DNA from: an uncultured Aquimarina sp.
GTDB lineage: Bacteria > Bacteroidota > Bacteroidia > Flavobacteriales > Flavobacteriaceae
NCBI GenBank assembly: GCA_947496705.1
Contig: CANMDW010000022.1
Location: forward strand, 28,052-92,051
Length of the DNA: 64,000 nucleotides
Reading direction: 5' to 3'
The notes beneath the pieces were generated by a model. It had not been told where the DNA came from, did not search any database, and saw only the letters and a program-made list of their open reading frames with translations. Made by a program: the position numbers and the translations under genes. Positions within the stretch are counted from its first letter, which is position 1. Every line of letters starts with the position of its first letter. Below are positions 26,341 to 33,717 of the stretch, one piece after another.

Positions 26341-28752
26341 ATGAAAATTTATTTTACCTGCCTATTCTTACTCATCAATTATTGTATTAGTGCTCAGTTT
26401 TTAGAAAAACAGAAAAACCTTACCTCTTATGATGGTTATTTTAATTTCCATTATAATGAAGAAAAAGACGAAATTTATCTGGAAGTTGCTACACTGGATA
26501 CCGAGTTTTTATATGTGCATTCTCTGGCTACAGGATTGGGATCTAATGATATAGGATTGGATAGAGGTCAGATCGGAGACGGGGTGGTAGTAAAATTTCA
26601 AAAAGCAGGGAACAAATTATTACTTGTACAGCCCAATCAGCGATATCGTGCTATAACAGATAATGAGCTTGAAAAAAAGAGTGTAGGGCAGGCCTTTGCC
26701 AAATCGGTATTGTTTGGATTTCCTATTAAAGAAGAAAAATCCGGTACATATATTATAGATATAACCCCATTTCTTATGCAGGATACACATGGTGTTATTG
26801 ATCGGTTAAAGTTTCAAAAAGAAGGTACTTATAGTGTTGATAAAACAAGAAGTGCTTTACATCTAGAAAAAACCAAAGCTTTCCCAAAAAATGTAGAGTT
26901 TGAAGCATTGATTACATACAAAGGCTCTGCAAGTGGCGGAAATATCGGATCTGTTGCTCCCAATTCAAAGTTTTTGACAATGATTCAACACCATTCGTTT
27001 GTAGAACTGCCGGATAATGGGTATAAAAAGCGCGAGTTTGATCCCAGAAGCGGGGCGATATCTATTTCTTATATGGATTATGCTACGCCGGTTCAAGAAG
27101 CTATTACCAAGCGCTATATCATTCGACATCGGTTAGAAAAAAAAGATCCGGATCAGGCGATGAGCGAGGCCAAAGAACCTATTGTTTATTATTTGGATCC
27201 CGGAACTCCCGAACCAGTGAGATCTGCACTTTTGGATGGAGCAACATGGTGGAATGATGCTTATGAGTCGATTGGGTTTAAGAATGCATTTCAGGTAAAG
27301 ATGTTACCCGCAGATGCCGATCCCATGGATCTGCGGTACAATTTAATACAATGGGTGCATCGCTCTACACGGGGTTGGAGTTACGGTGCAAGTGTGGTGG
27401 ATCCCAGAACAGGAGAAATTTTGAAAGGTCATGTGAGTCTGGGCAGTTTGCGTATACGACAGGACTTTTTGATTGCGCAAGCTTTGATAAATCAACCTTT
27501 CAAAGATAGGGATGACAACTATCAACCCATGTTGGATATGGCACTGGCTCGTATTCGTCAACTATCGGCTCATGAAGTAGGGCATACCATCGGTTTTGTT
27601 CACAATTTTGCTGCAAGTACCAAAGGGAGAGCATCGGTAATGGATTACCCTCATCCTACTGTGACTCTTAAAGATGGCCAAATAGATGTGTCTAATGCAT
27701 ATGATACCAAAATTGGAGTATGGGATAAAGTGACCGTTGCCTATAGTTATTCTGAATTCAAAAAAGGAACTGATGAAAAGGAAGCACTCAACAAAATTTT
27801 AGACGATGCATATCAGTCAGGTCTGCGTTTTATTTCTGATAGCGATGCCAGGCCACAAGGTGGAGCGCATGAACTGGCACATTTATGGGATAATGGTAAA
27901 AGTGCTTCAGAAGAACTGGAAAATGTATTAAAAGTGAGAGAAGTCGCTATACGCAATTTTTCGGCAGATAATATTAGGAGTAATGAATCCTATTCAATTT
28001 TGGAAGATGTTTTTGTACCGCTTTACTTTTTTCACAGATATCAGACCGAAGCAGCGGTTAAGCTTATTGCAGGATTAGATTATAATTATGCAGTAAAAGG
28101 AGACGGGCAAACAATTGTTGAATCGGTAGCTTCTAAAAAACAAAAAGAGGCACTTCGACAAGTTTTAAAAACCTTATCTCCCGAAATTCTTGCAATCCCT
28201 GAAGATAAATTAAAATTATTTCCGCCCAGAGCCTTTGGATATAATAGAACAAGAGAATCTTTTACAGGAAAAACCGGAGTTGGTTTTGATGCCCTTAGTG
28301 TCGCGGCTACCGCAAGCGATATGAGTTTATCTCTTTTGCTGCATCCAGAGAGAACCTCGAGATTGGTGCAACAAAAAAGCCTGGATCAAAAACAATTGGG
28401 ACTATTGGAAACACTGGATGAATTGATAAAGCTTTCTTTTATGACAAAATCTAAAGATCGTTATTCCAAAGAAATTCAGCATACGGTGAGAGCCAATGTT
28501 TTAAAACACCTTATGAACCTTAGCAGTGATACACGAGCGTATCCTCAGGTTAATGCAATAGCTTACGGTAAGATTGTGGATTTGAAATCGTTACTGAAAA
28601 GCAAAACCGATGATGCTGCAGATACAATGTATAATGAGTATTATCTCAATCAAATTAATAGGTTTTTAGAAAAACCCTCAACATTTAAAGCATTACCTTC
28701 TCCAAAAATTCCGGATGGTTCTCCTATAGGAAGTTTTAGATGTGGATTTTAA
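26341..28752 (+). CDS. Zinc-dependent metalloprotease, DUF5117/DUF4953 type
   Basis: An ~803-residue exported protein; the start at 26341 (MKIYFTCLFLLINYCISAQ) gives a clean signal peptide. The N-terminal third is the DUF5117 region and the catalytic domain has HEVGHTIGFVHNFAAS, a metzincin zinc motif, followed by SVMDYPHPTV as Met-turn region. Relatives are large periplasmic or secreted proteases of Bacteroidota with unknown substrates. It is alone on its strand; the RiPP locus starts 140 bp downstream but has its own promoter. Confidence 0.87.
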   Translation: MKIYFTCLFLLINYCISAQFLEKQKNLTSYDGYFNFHYNEEKDEIYLEVATLDTEFLYVHSLATGLGSNDIGLDRGQIGDGVVVKFQKAGNKLLLVQPNQRYRAITDNELEKKSVGQAFAKSVLFGFPIKEEKSGTYIIDITPFLMQDTHGVIDRLKFQKEGTYSVDKTRSALHLEKTKAFPKNVEFEALITYKGSASGGNIGSVAPNSKFLTMIQHHSFVELPDNGYKKREFDPRSGAISISYMDYATPVQEAITKRYIIRHRLEKKDPDQAMSEAKEPIVYYLDPGTPEPVRSALLDGATWWNDAYESIGFKNAFQVKMLPADADPMDLRYNLIQWVHRSTRGWSYGASVVDPRTGEILKGHVSLGSLRIRQDFLIAQALINQPFKDRDDNYQPMLDMALARIRQLSAHEVGHTIGFVHNFAASTKGRASVMDYPHPTVTLKDGQIDVSNAYDTKIGVWDKVTVAYSYSEFKKGTDEKEALNKILDDAYQSGLRFISDSDARPQGGAHELAHLWDNGKSASEELENVLKVREVAIRNFSADNIRSNESYSILEDVFVPLYFFHRYQTEAAVKLIAGLDYNYAVKGDGQTIVESVASKKQKEALRQVLKTLSPEILAIPEDKLKLFPPRAFGYNRTRESFTGKTGVGFDALSVAATASDMSLSLLLHPERTSRLVQQKSLDQKQLGLLETLDELIKLSFMTKSKDRYSKEIQHTVRANVLKHLMNLSSDTRAYPQVNAIAYGKIVDLKSLLKSKTDDAADTMYNEYYLNQINRFLEKPSTFKALPSPKIPDGSPIGSFRCGF

Positions 28753-28781
28753 TTATGAAGTGATTTAAATTTTTTAAAATT

Positions 28782-28862
28782 TCCTATTCTTGCACAATGG
28801 TCTAAATTCTGGAATTCTAGTATAGATAATTTGTGATATATCGATGTTGCTATCTATATTTA
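28782..28862 (+). promoter_or_regulatory. Promoter/operator of the lanC-like gene
   Basis: A half-site CTAAATTCTGGAATTC at 28802-28817, a weak upstream half-site 20 bp earlier, TTG at 28831-28833 and TATATTTA at 28855-28862. The half-site is exactly 29 bp from TTG, the same geometry as the four precursor promoters in this locus. Confidence 0.65.
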
Positions 28863-28896
28863 TGGCATAGATCTGTATATAAATAAAGGGAAACTT

Positions 28897-30114
28897 ATGA
28901 ATATCGAAGAACAGCTTAAGGATAAACTAAAGGAGATAAGTGAAGTTTTAGACGCTAAAACCAATGAAAATGATGAGGTGGGGGTTTTGTCTGGTGTCTC
29001 TGGAGTTTCATTGTTTCAGTTTTATTATTCAAAATTTTTGGATGAAGACATTCATGCAGACAAAGGTGCAGAGACAATTACCAGGGCTGTTGAGATGATC
29101 AACAACGGGTTTTCGTATCCTACTTTTTGCACCGGTATCGCCGGAGCTTGTTGGGTACTGGAAGTTTTAAAAGAAGAAGAGTTTATAGAGCTAGATGAGG
29201 ATATTCTTTCTTCAGATCTGGATGCTTATTTATTAACTGCTATGAGGGAAGATATTAAGAAGGAGAATTATGATTTTCTGCATGGCGCGATGGGATATGG
29301 GTATTACTTTTTGAAGCGATATCAAAATACTACCACACAAAAATCAAAAGATATCTATAAAAAACATATTGAAGAACTCATACAATCGCTTCAACAATCC
29401 TCAAAAGAAAACGATTACGGTGTATGGTGGGATTCGGTATTGAGAAAAGAAGAGGGATTGGTAGGGTGTAACTTAAGCTTATCTCATGGGATCTCGAGTA
29501 CTATTAATTTTTTGTCCAGGTTGGCTGCCTATGATGATTTTCGCGAGCAGGTAAACATCTTAATACAACCGACAGTAAAATATCTATTGCATTGCAAAAA
29601 CAAAGATGTTTCACTTACTTCTCGTTTTCCCAACTGGATTCTTGAAGAAACTCCTGCAGATGGCAATTCCAGATTGGCGTGGTGTTATGGTGATTTGGGT
29701 GTGGGAATATCATTGTTAAGGGCGGCTGAAGTTTTAAAAGATAATGCTTTATTTGAAGAAGCATTGGAGGTTCTTATATATTCCACAGAGCGTAAAGATC
29801 TCACCGAGGCAGGTATTGCTGATGCCGGAATATGCCACGGCGCCTTTGGGGTAATGCATATCTACAATTATTTGTACAGGAAAACAGAAAAAACTCAATT
29901 TAAAGAAGCTGCCGATTTTTGGGCGGAAAAAGCACTTCAATTTGGAAACCATAAAAATGGATATGCTGGATATATGGTTTGGAGAGGAGCGGAAGAAGAA
30001 AAGTGGAGACCCGAGGTTAGTCTGCTCGAAGGCATTACCGGAATCGGATTATCGATTATATCATATTTAGCCCCCTTTGAAACCAAATGGGATGAGTGCT
30101 TGTTGATCGGGTAA
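28897..30114 (+). CDS. lanC: Lanthionine synthetase C-like cyclase
   Basis: A 405-residue alpha-toroid protein of the LanC family. The zinc ligands and catalytic residues are in place: SLSHGIS (His197), AWCYGD (Cys263) and GICHGAFG (Cys313, His314). LanC adds cysteine thiols to dehydrated Ser/Thr to form thioether rings. Here it is followed by small precursor genes with double-glycine leaders and a peptidase exporter, so it is the likely maturation enzyme. No LanB dehydratase is visible in this window, which leaves open whether it makes true lanthionine rings. Its promoter shares the locus operator. Confidence 0.88.
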   Translation: MNIEEQLKDKLKEISEVLDAKTNENDEVGVLSGVSGVSLFQFYYSKFLDEDIHADKGAETITRAVEMINNGFSYPTFCTGIAGACWVLEVLKEEEFIELDEDILSSDLDAYLLTAMREDIKKENYDFLHGAMGYGYYFLKRYQNTTTQKSKDIYKKHIEELIQSLQQSSKENDYGVWWDSVLRKEEGLVGCNLSLSHGISSTINFLSRLAAYDDFREQVNILIQPTVKYLLHCKNKDVSLTSRFPNWILEETPADGNSRLAWCYGDLGVGISLLRAAEVLKDNALFEEALEVLIYSTERKDLTEAGIADAGICHGAFGVMHIYNYLYRKTEKTQFKEAADFWAEKALQFGNHKNGYAGYMVWRGAEEEKWRPEVSLLEGITGIGLSIISYLAPFETKWDECLLIG

Positions 30115-30198
30115 TAGCATCATTCAAGAAGACATCTTTCTATATTACTTCCATACAAATTTGAAGGATAGATCTCCATAAACTGTATCAAACAAAAA

Positions 30199-30278
30199 CG
30201 AAATTCGGGAAAAACGTTCGAAATTCCGGAATCCTTGATGTCTTCTGTTGTAAGTTTTTTTATACTCAATTATGTTTG
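30199..30278 (+). promoter_or_regulatory. Promoter/operator of precursor 1
   Basis: Direct half-sites at 30199 (CGAAATTCGGGAAAA) and 30219 (CGAAATTCCGGAATCC), 20 bp apart; TTG at 30248-30250 is 29 bp after the second half-site start; -7 TATGTTTG at 30271-30278. Confidence 0.8.
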
Positions 30279-30326
30279 TGCTGTTGATATAAATAAAGAT
30301 TCCTTTCACCCAAAAAACCAAAAGCC

Positions 30327-30509
30327 ATGAACAAAAAAAAGAAATTGAGCTTTCAGAAAATAGACATCGCAAAATTGAATATTATTCGAGGAGGTAACTT
30401 TACGACTACAGTAGTAACTATTGGTTGTGGTTTTAATACCGAAGGATTGCAATGTTTATATTCTCAAACTCCTATGAGTTGCCAGGTTTGTGTTGAGGCA
30501 GAAAAATAA
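30327..30509 (+). CDS. Class I lanthipeptide-like precursor peptide 1
   Basis: A 60-residue peptide with the Bacteroidota-type leader KKLSFQKIDIAKLNIIRGG cut after GG (residue 23). The ~37-residue core has four cysteines spaced C-x8-C-x8-C-x2-C and several Ser/Thr. The exporter's C39 domain downstream would remove the leader. Close paralogue of the peptide at 31319. It has its own promoter and terminator. Confidence 0.85.
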   Translation: MNKKKKLSFQKIDIAKLNIIRGGNFTTTVVTIGCGFNTEGLQCLYSQTPMSCQVCVEAEK

Positions 30510-30589
30510 TAAAAGCAAGGTTGGTAGTTCTCGATACTTTTTTATATAAGAAAGTTGATTAGTGAGTGTAATAAAGAGAATTGCTGTTA

Positions 30590-30624
30590 AATCGCCTAAA
30601 AATGATTTTTAGGCGATTTTTTTT
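30590..30624 (+). terminator. Terminator after precursor 1
   Basis: Perfect 12-bp stem (ATCGCCTAAAAA and complement) followed by eight T. Confidence 0.9.
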
Positions 30625-30637
30625 GTGACAAATTGAT

Positions 30638-30717
30638 CGAAATTCGAGAAAAACGTTCGAAATTCCCGAATCCTCAATACGACCTTTTGTTGTTGCTGCA
30701 TAACCCTTCTAAGTTTG
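30638..30717 (+). promoter_or_regulatory. Promoter/operator of precursors 2-4
   Basis: Half-sites at 30638 and 30658 (20 bp apart), TTG at 30687-30689 (29 bp from the second half-site start), -7 TAAGTTTG at 30710-30717. Confidence 0.8.
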
Positions 30718-30764
30718 TTGATATCAAAGCGCTACTTCAATATGTTTCATCAAAACTTAGAATT

Positions 30765-30962
30765 ATGAAAAGTAAAAAGAAATTGAATTTAAAGAAGATG
30801 GAGATTGCCCAATTAAAAAACATAACCGGAGGGCGATATGGTTTACCCATCCCGATTCCACATCGTACCAATCCTGTTATTTGTGATGTGGAGAAAAAGA
30901 CCTTAGAAATCAATTGTACCATGCCAACGATCAGATATAGTTGTTTAGTGTGCAACGAATAA
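30765..30962 (+). CDS. Class I lanthipeptide-like precursor peptide 2
   Basis: A 65-residue peptide starting MKSKKKLNLKKMEIAQLKNI and ending its leader at TGG. The core is proline-rich at first (YGLPIPIPHRTNPVI) and then has C-x10-C-x8-C-x2-C. I choose the ATG at 30765 because it aligns with the other leaders; the open frame extends upstream through the operator. Confidence 0.8.
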   Translation: MKSKKKLNLKKMEIAQLKNITGGRYGLPIPIPHRTNPVICDVEKKTLEINCTMPTIRYSCLVCNE

Positions 30963-30975
30963 AAAAAGAGAAATC

Positions 30976-31194
30976 ATGAAAAATAAAAAGAAGAAACTGA
31001 GTCTAAAGAAAATGGAAATTACGCAGTTAAATACTATTAACGGAGGCCTGAACGGTCCATTTCCGAGAACAGGGCCAGATATAAGAACGCATGAAAAGTT
31101 TGGCTGCGGTGTACAAACCCAATTAATGGATTGCAGACGTACTTTGGGGCAATTAACCTGCGAGCCCCTTTGCATGATCACTACCTTAGAATAA
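30976..31194 (+). CDS. Class I lanthipeptide-like precursor peptide 3
   Basis: 72 residues: leader KKLSLKKMEITQLNTINGG, then a core with C-x8-C-x8-C-x3-C. It begins 13 bp after precursor 2, so both are on one transcript. Export by the C39 ABC transporter is expected. Confidence 0.82.
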   Translation: MKNKKKKLSLKKMEITQLNTINGGLNGPFPRTGPDIRTHEKFGCGVQTQLMDCRRTLGQLTCEPLCMITTLE

Positions 31195-31318
31195 GAGAGT
31201 ATGTATAATTTTGTCTTTATTTTTTCCTATTTGGGCAGAAATAAGAGAGGAAATAACACCTTTATGTTTGTAACTGTCAAGGCGCTTCAAAGTATTGTTT
31301 CACTTAAAATTAAGAATC

Positions 31319-31513
31319 ATGAAAATTAAAAAGAAATTGTATTTAAAAAAAATGAGCATTACCCAACTAGATGCTATTAAAGGAGGGAATTGGGACTGGC
31401 CTATAAGAGATCACGATCTTCCAACAGCCGATCCCGATGGATGTGGAAACGGCACGCAGGGATTAGCGTGTCAGTATTCGGCATCACCTACCAGTTGTGT
31501 GTATTGTGTTTAA
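31319..31513 (+). CDS. Class I lanthipeptide-like precursor peptide 4
   Basis: 64 residues: leader KKLYLKKMSITQLDAIKGG and a core that is clearly related to precursor 1 (GCG..T.GL.C.YS..P.SC..CV), with the same C-x8-C-x8-C-x2-C frame. A TATGTTTG element at 31263-31270 may give it its own weak promoter, but the operator half-sites are missing there. A MITE-like element abuts its stop codon. Confidence 0.82.
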   Translation: MKIKKKLYLKKMSITQLDAIKGGNWDWPIRDHDLPTADPDGCGNGTQGLACQYSASPTSCVYCV

Positions 31514-31680
31514 CCCGGATTATGTATTAGAAAATTTATTCCGTGCTGAAACTACTTCAAAATATATCGTTTCACTACACTTTTAAGTTTCACCATAACG
31601 GTGCTATGCTAAAACTTATAAAATGTCATATTTTATCGTACTTCCAGCACTCATTGCGAAGTTCCAATACATAATTCGGG
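31514..31680. mobile_element. 167-bp MITE-like inverted-repeat element at the precursor 4 stop codon
   Basis: The ends CCCGGATTATGTATTAGAA and TTCCAATACATAATTCGGG are inverted copies with 17 of 19 positions matching; pairing continues inward at GTGCTGAAACTAC. The element is flanked by TTTAA on both sides (31509-31513 and 31681-31685), a likely 5-bp target duplication that includes the stop codon, so insertion left the stop intact. Confidence 0.6.
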
Positions 31681-31763
31681 TTTAAAATTGAAGATAAAAA
31701 ATGTAGTGTAGCACATACTTTTTATTAGTGTTAAGACTATACACAGAATTCACGTATATGCAG

Positions 31764-31797
31764 ACCATCTGAAAATTTATTTTCAGATGGTTTTTTT
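31764..31797 (+). terminator. Terminator after precursors 2-4
   Basis: Stem ACCATCTGAAAA and complement with short loop, then seven T. Confidence 0.9.
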
Positions 31798-31830
31798 AGT
31801 TTCAGATGCTATGACAGGATGTAAATAACT

Positions 31831-31911
31831 CTAGATTCCGGAAAAACGCTCGAAATTCTGGAATCCCCGATACCACCCTTTGCAATTTACTCCTTTGAGC
31901 GATTATGTTTG
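31831..31911 (+). promoter_or_regulatory. Promoter/operator of the Gly-rich bacteriocin pair
   Basis: Half-sites at 31831 (degenerate) and 31851 (CGAAATTCTGGAATCC), TTG at 31880-31882 (again 29 bp), -7 TATGTTTG at 31904-31911. Confidence 0.8.
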
Positions 31912-31964
31912 TTGTATTCGAGCGCTTTGATAAAAATTATGTTTAACAATTAAAATTTACAAAA

Positions 31965-32198
31965 ATGAGAGATTTAACAGTAAATGAAACTGCGTATGTA
32001 TCTGCTGGCGAAGGCGCAAGTGAAGGTACAAATCACAATGCTATCATAGGTGGCGGTTTGGCAGGCGGTCTTGCCGGTGCTGCGGTAGGAGCTAAAGTTG
32101 GTGCTGCCGTAGGCGGACCTGCAGGAGCAGCTATTGGTGCCGCATTGGGTGCCGGTATTGGAGTTCTTGGTGGAATGCTTGCCGGTTCTCAAAGCTAA
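31965..32198 (+). CDS. Class II bacteriocin-like precursor A (glycine-zipper core)
   Basis: A 77-residue peptide with a microcin-type leader (MRDLTVNETAYVSAG) and a ~60-residue core made almost only of Gly, Ala and Val with GxxxG repeats, a glycine zipper that would insert into membranes. No cysteines, so it is not a lanthipeptide. Paired with a similar gene 26 bp downstream, suggesting a two-peptide bacteriocin or duplicate. Confidence 0.8.
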   Translation: MRDLTVNETAYVSAGEGASEGTNHNAIIGGGLAGGLAGAAVGAKVGAAVGGPAGAAIGAALGAGIGVLGGMLAGSQS

Positions 32199-32224
32199 TT
32201 TATAAACTTTTAAAATTTTTAAAA

Positions 32225-32443
32225 ATGAGAGATCTAACAAAAGATGAATTGAACTATGTATCTGCAGGAAATGATGCTGCCGTTGTAGGAGGAGTTATTG
32301 GAGGAGCCATTGCCGGAGCAGCAGCAGGATCCAAAGTAGGAGCAGCCGTAGGTACTGCCGGTTCTCCTGTTGGGACCGTTGTAGGGGCCATTGCAGGAGG
32401 AATCATAGGGGCTATCGCCGGAGGGTTTCTTGCCGCTAGCTAG
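32225..32443 (+). CDS. Class II bacteriocin-like precursor B (glycine-zipper core)
   Basis: 72 residues, leader MRDLTKDELNYVSAG and a Gly/Ala-rich core with GxxxG spacing. Very similar to precursor A including the 5' untranslated sequence before the ATG, so the two are recent duplicates. Followed by a hairpin at 32458-32493. Confidence 0.8.
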   Translation: MRDLTKDELNYVSAGNDAAVVGGVIGGAIAGAAAGSKVGAAVGTAGSPVGTVVGAIAGGIIGAIAGGFLAAS

Positions 32444-32457
32444 CTAATTAATTTAAA

Positions 32458-32493
32458 CTACCCGGGATAATATGCCTGTATCGTCCTGGGTAG
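32458..32493 (+). terminator. Hairpin after the bacteriocin pair
   Basis: Stem CTACCCGGGA / TCCTGGGTAG with one mismatch; followed by AAAAAC rather than T, so termination may be partial and the next gene may be read through. Confidence 0.5.
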
Positions 32494-32509
32494 TAAAAAC
32501 GTATAAAAA

Positions 32510-32857
32510 ATGGAAAACACTATCAATACACTTTTTAAGAACTTGTCTACGGCATATCAAATGCAAAACATGGAGGTGATAAATAGTCTTCATCATCCTG
32601 AAAACCAAACATTTGCATCGAGTAAAGATCAATTAAAGACAATTCTTCTAGCGTATAAGCTCGAAACCGAATATTCTGATATTGAGATTTTACAGCAAGA
32701 TAATGATGTTGCTGTATTGAGACTTTTACAAATCACAAAGAAAATCGACGGACCAGAATTCAAAGATAATGTTATGGATATGGTGCTGGTGCTAAAAACA
32801 GACAATCAGCAATATAAAATATTATCTGCCGCACCGATTATGACCAGTTTTATATAA
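32510..32857 (+). CDS. NTF2-like small protein, possible immunity or accessory protein
   Basis: A 115-residue cytosolic protein, helical at the start (TLFKNLSTAYQMQNMEVINSLHH) and then beta-rich (IEILQQDNDVAVLRLLQITKK...MVLVLKTDNQQYKILSAAP), consistent with the cystatin/NTF2-like (SnoaL) fold. It lies between bacteriocin precursors, which makes an immunity or maturation role plausible, but nothing in the sequence proves it. No signal peptide. Confidence 0.7.
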   Translation: MENTINTLFKNLSTAYQMQNMEVINSLHHPENQTFASSKDQLKTILLAYKLETEYSDIEILQQDNDVAVLRLLQITKKIDGPEFKDNVMDMVLVLKTDNQQYKILSAAPIMTSFI

Positions 32858-32931
32858 TCAAATTTATCAATGTTCAAAAGTTAAGTGCACCAGGGTACTT
32901 CAAAAACTTTATGTGAAGGAATAAACAAAAT

Positions 32932-33012
32932 CGAAATTCTGGAAAAACGCTCGAAATTCTGGAATCCCCAATAGCATGACTTGCAAACGACCTCTTTGTA
33001 AGCCTAAGTTTG
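32932..33012 (+). promoter_or_regulatory. Promoter/operator of the precursor-exporter operon
   Basis: Half-sites at 32932 and 32952 (CGAAATTCTGGAAAA and CGAAATTCTGGAATCC), TTG at 32981-32983 (29 bp), -7 TAAGTTTG at 33005-33012. Confidence 0.8.
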
Positions 33013-33071
33013 TTACATCAATGCGCTTTGATAAAATTTATAAAAAAGTTTAACAATTAAAATTTACAAAA

Positions 33072-33242
33072 ATGAGAGATTTAAAATTTGAAGAAGTACA
33101 AGAAGTGAGTGGGGCAGGGTGGCTAGCTGATTTATTTGATGATGCAGCATATATCTATGACAATCTTGATGTAGCATCTTTCTATCAGGATGGAATCAAT
33201 GCATTAACCGACATGATGTGCATTGCAACCGGTAATTGTTAG
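33072..33242 (+). CDS. Microcin-type precursor peptide C
   Basis: 56 residues with leader MRDLKFEEVQEVSGAG and an acidic core (WLADLFDDAAYIYDNLDVAS) ending in MMCIATGNC, with two cysteines eight positions apart inclusive. The 5' UTR (AACAATTAAAATTTACAAAA) is identical to that of precursor A. The gene is too short to be found by length alone; leader and context support it. Confidence 0.75.
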   Translation: MRDLKFEEVQEVSGAGWLADLFDDAAYIYDNLDVASFYQDGINALTDMMCIATGNC

Positions 33243-33286
33243 AGATTGTAATAACATAAAAAGTTTAACCATTAAAATTCACAAAA

Positions 33287-33439
33287 ATGAGAAATCTAAA
33301 ATTAGAAGAAGTATTAGAAGTACATGGTGGCGAGGAGTCGGCTTCTGAAACAGTTGCTAGAAATGCCGAAACAGCAGAAAAAATATGTGGAGCTGGTAAT
33401 GTAAAATCGGTTACTACAGAGGGTTTTGAATGTAAATAA
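33287..33439 (+). CDS. Microcin-type precursor peptide D
   Basis: 50 residues with leader MRNLKLEEVLEVHGG (true double glycine) and a core of Glu, Ser, Thr, Ala with two cysteines (EKICGAGNVKSVTTEGFECK). Same kind of upstream sequence as precursor C, 44 bp after it. A perfect 22-bp palindrome follows. Confidence 0.72.
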   Translation: MRNLKLEEVLEVHGGEESASETVARNAETAEKICGAGNVKSVTTEGFECK

Positions 33440-33456
33440 TCCCTTCTTATAATTAA

Positions 33457-33478
33457 ACAGAGAGGCATGCCTCTCTGT
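33457..33478. terminator. 22-bp perfect palindrome between precursors and exporter
   Basis: ACAGAGAGGCATGCCTCTCTGT is fully self-complementary and is followed by weak T-rich sequence. A second hairpin (CCCCGA/TCGGGG) lies at 33499-33519. They could attenuate transcription into the exporter genes. Confidence 0.5.
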
Positions 33479-33543
33479 CTAATTTGATAATGAACTACCC
33501 CGAAGCAGCACCTCGGGGAATTCTATAAATTAAATCATAGATT

Positions 33544-33711
33544 ATGAAAAATAACAAAAAAAAACTGAATCTTAAAAAATGTACCATTTCAAATTTACAG
33601 TTAAAAACCATACAAGGAGGATATCATGGCTCCTGTGTGCCAGATTGTAACGTCACCCAATCAGAAATGGGATGCTTACCTACTCAGGAAAAAGAGATCC
33701 TTGAAAATTAA
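33544..33711 (+). CDS. Class I lanthipeptide-like precursor peptide 5
   Basis: 55 residues: leader KKLNLKKCTISNLQLKTIQGG and a core SCVPDCNVTQSEMGC with C-x3-C-x8-C. It sits 6 bp before the HlyD gene, so it is probably co-transcribed with the exporter. Confidence 0.78.
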   Translation: MKNNKKKLNLKKCTISNLQLKTIQGGYHGSCVPDCNVTQSEMGCLPTQEKEILEN

Positions 33712-33717
33712 TACCAG

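Noticed and set aside
30633..30764. N-terminal extension of precursor 2
   Set aside because: The extra codons overlap the operator and -7 element; the ATG at 30765 aligns with the other leaders.
33265..33468. Minus-strand frame opposite precursor D
   Set aside because: The plus strand has a typical double-glycine leader and a conserved upstream sequence; the antisense frame has neither.
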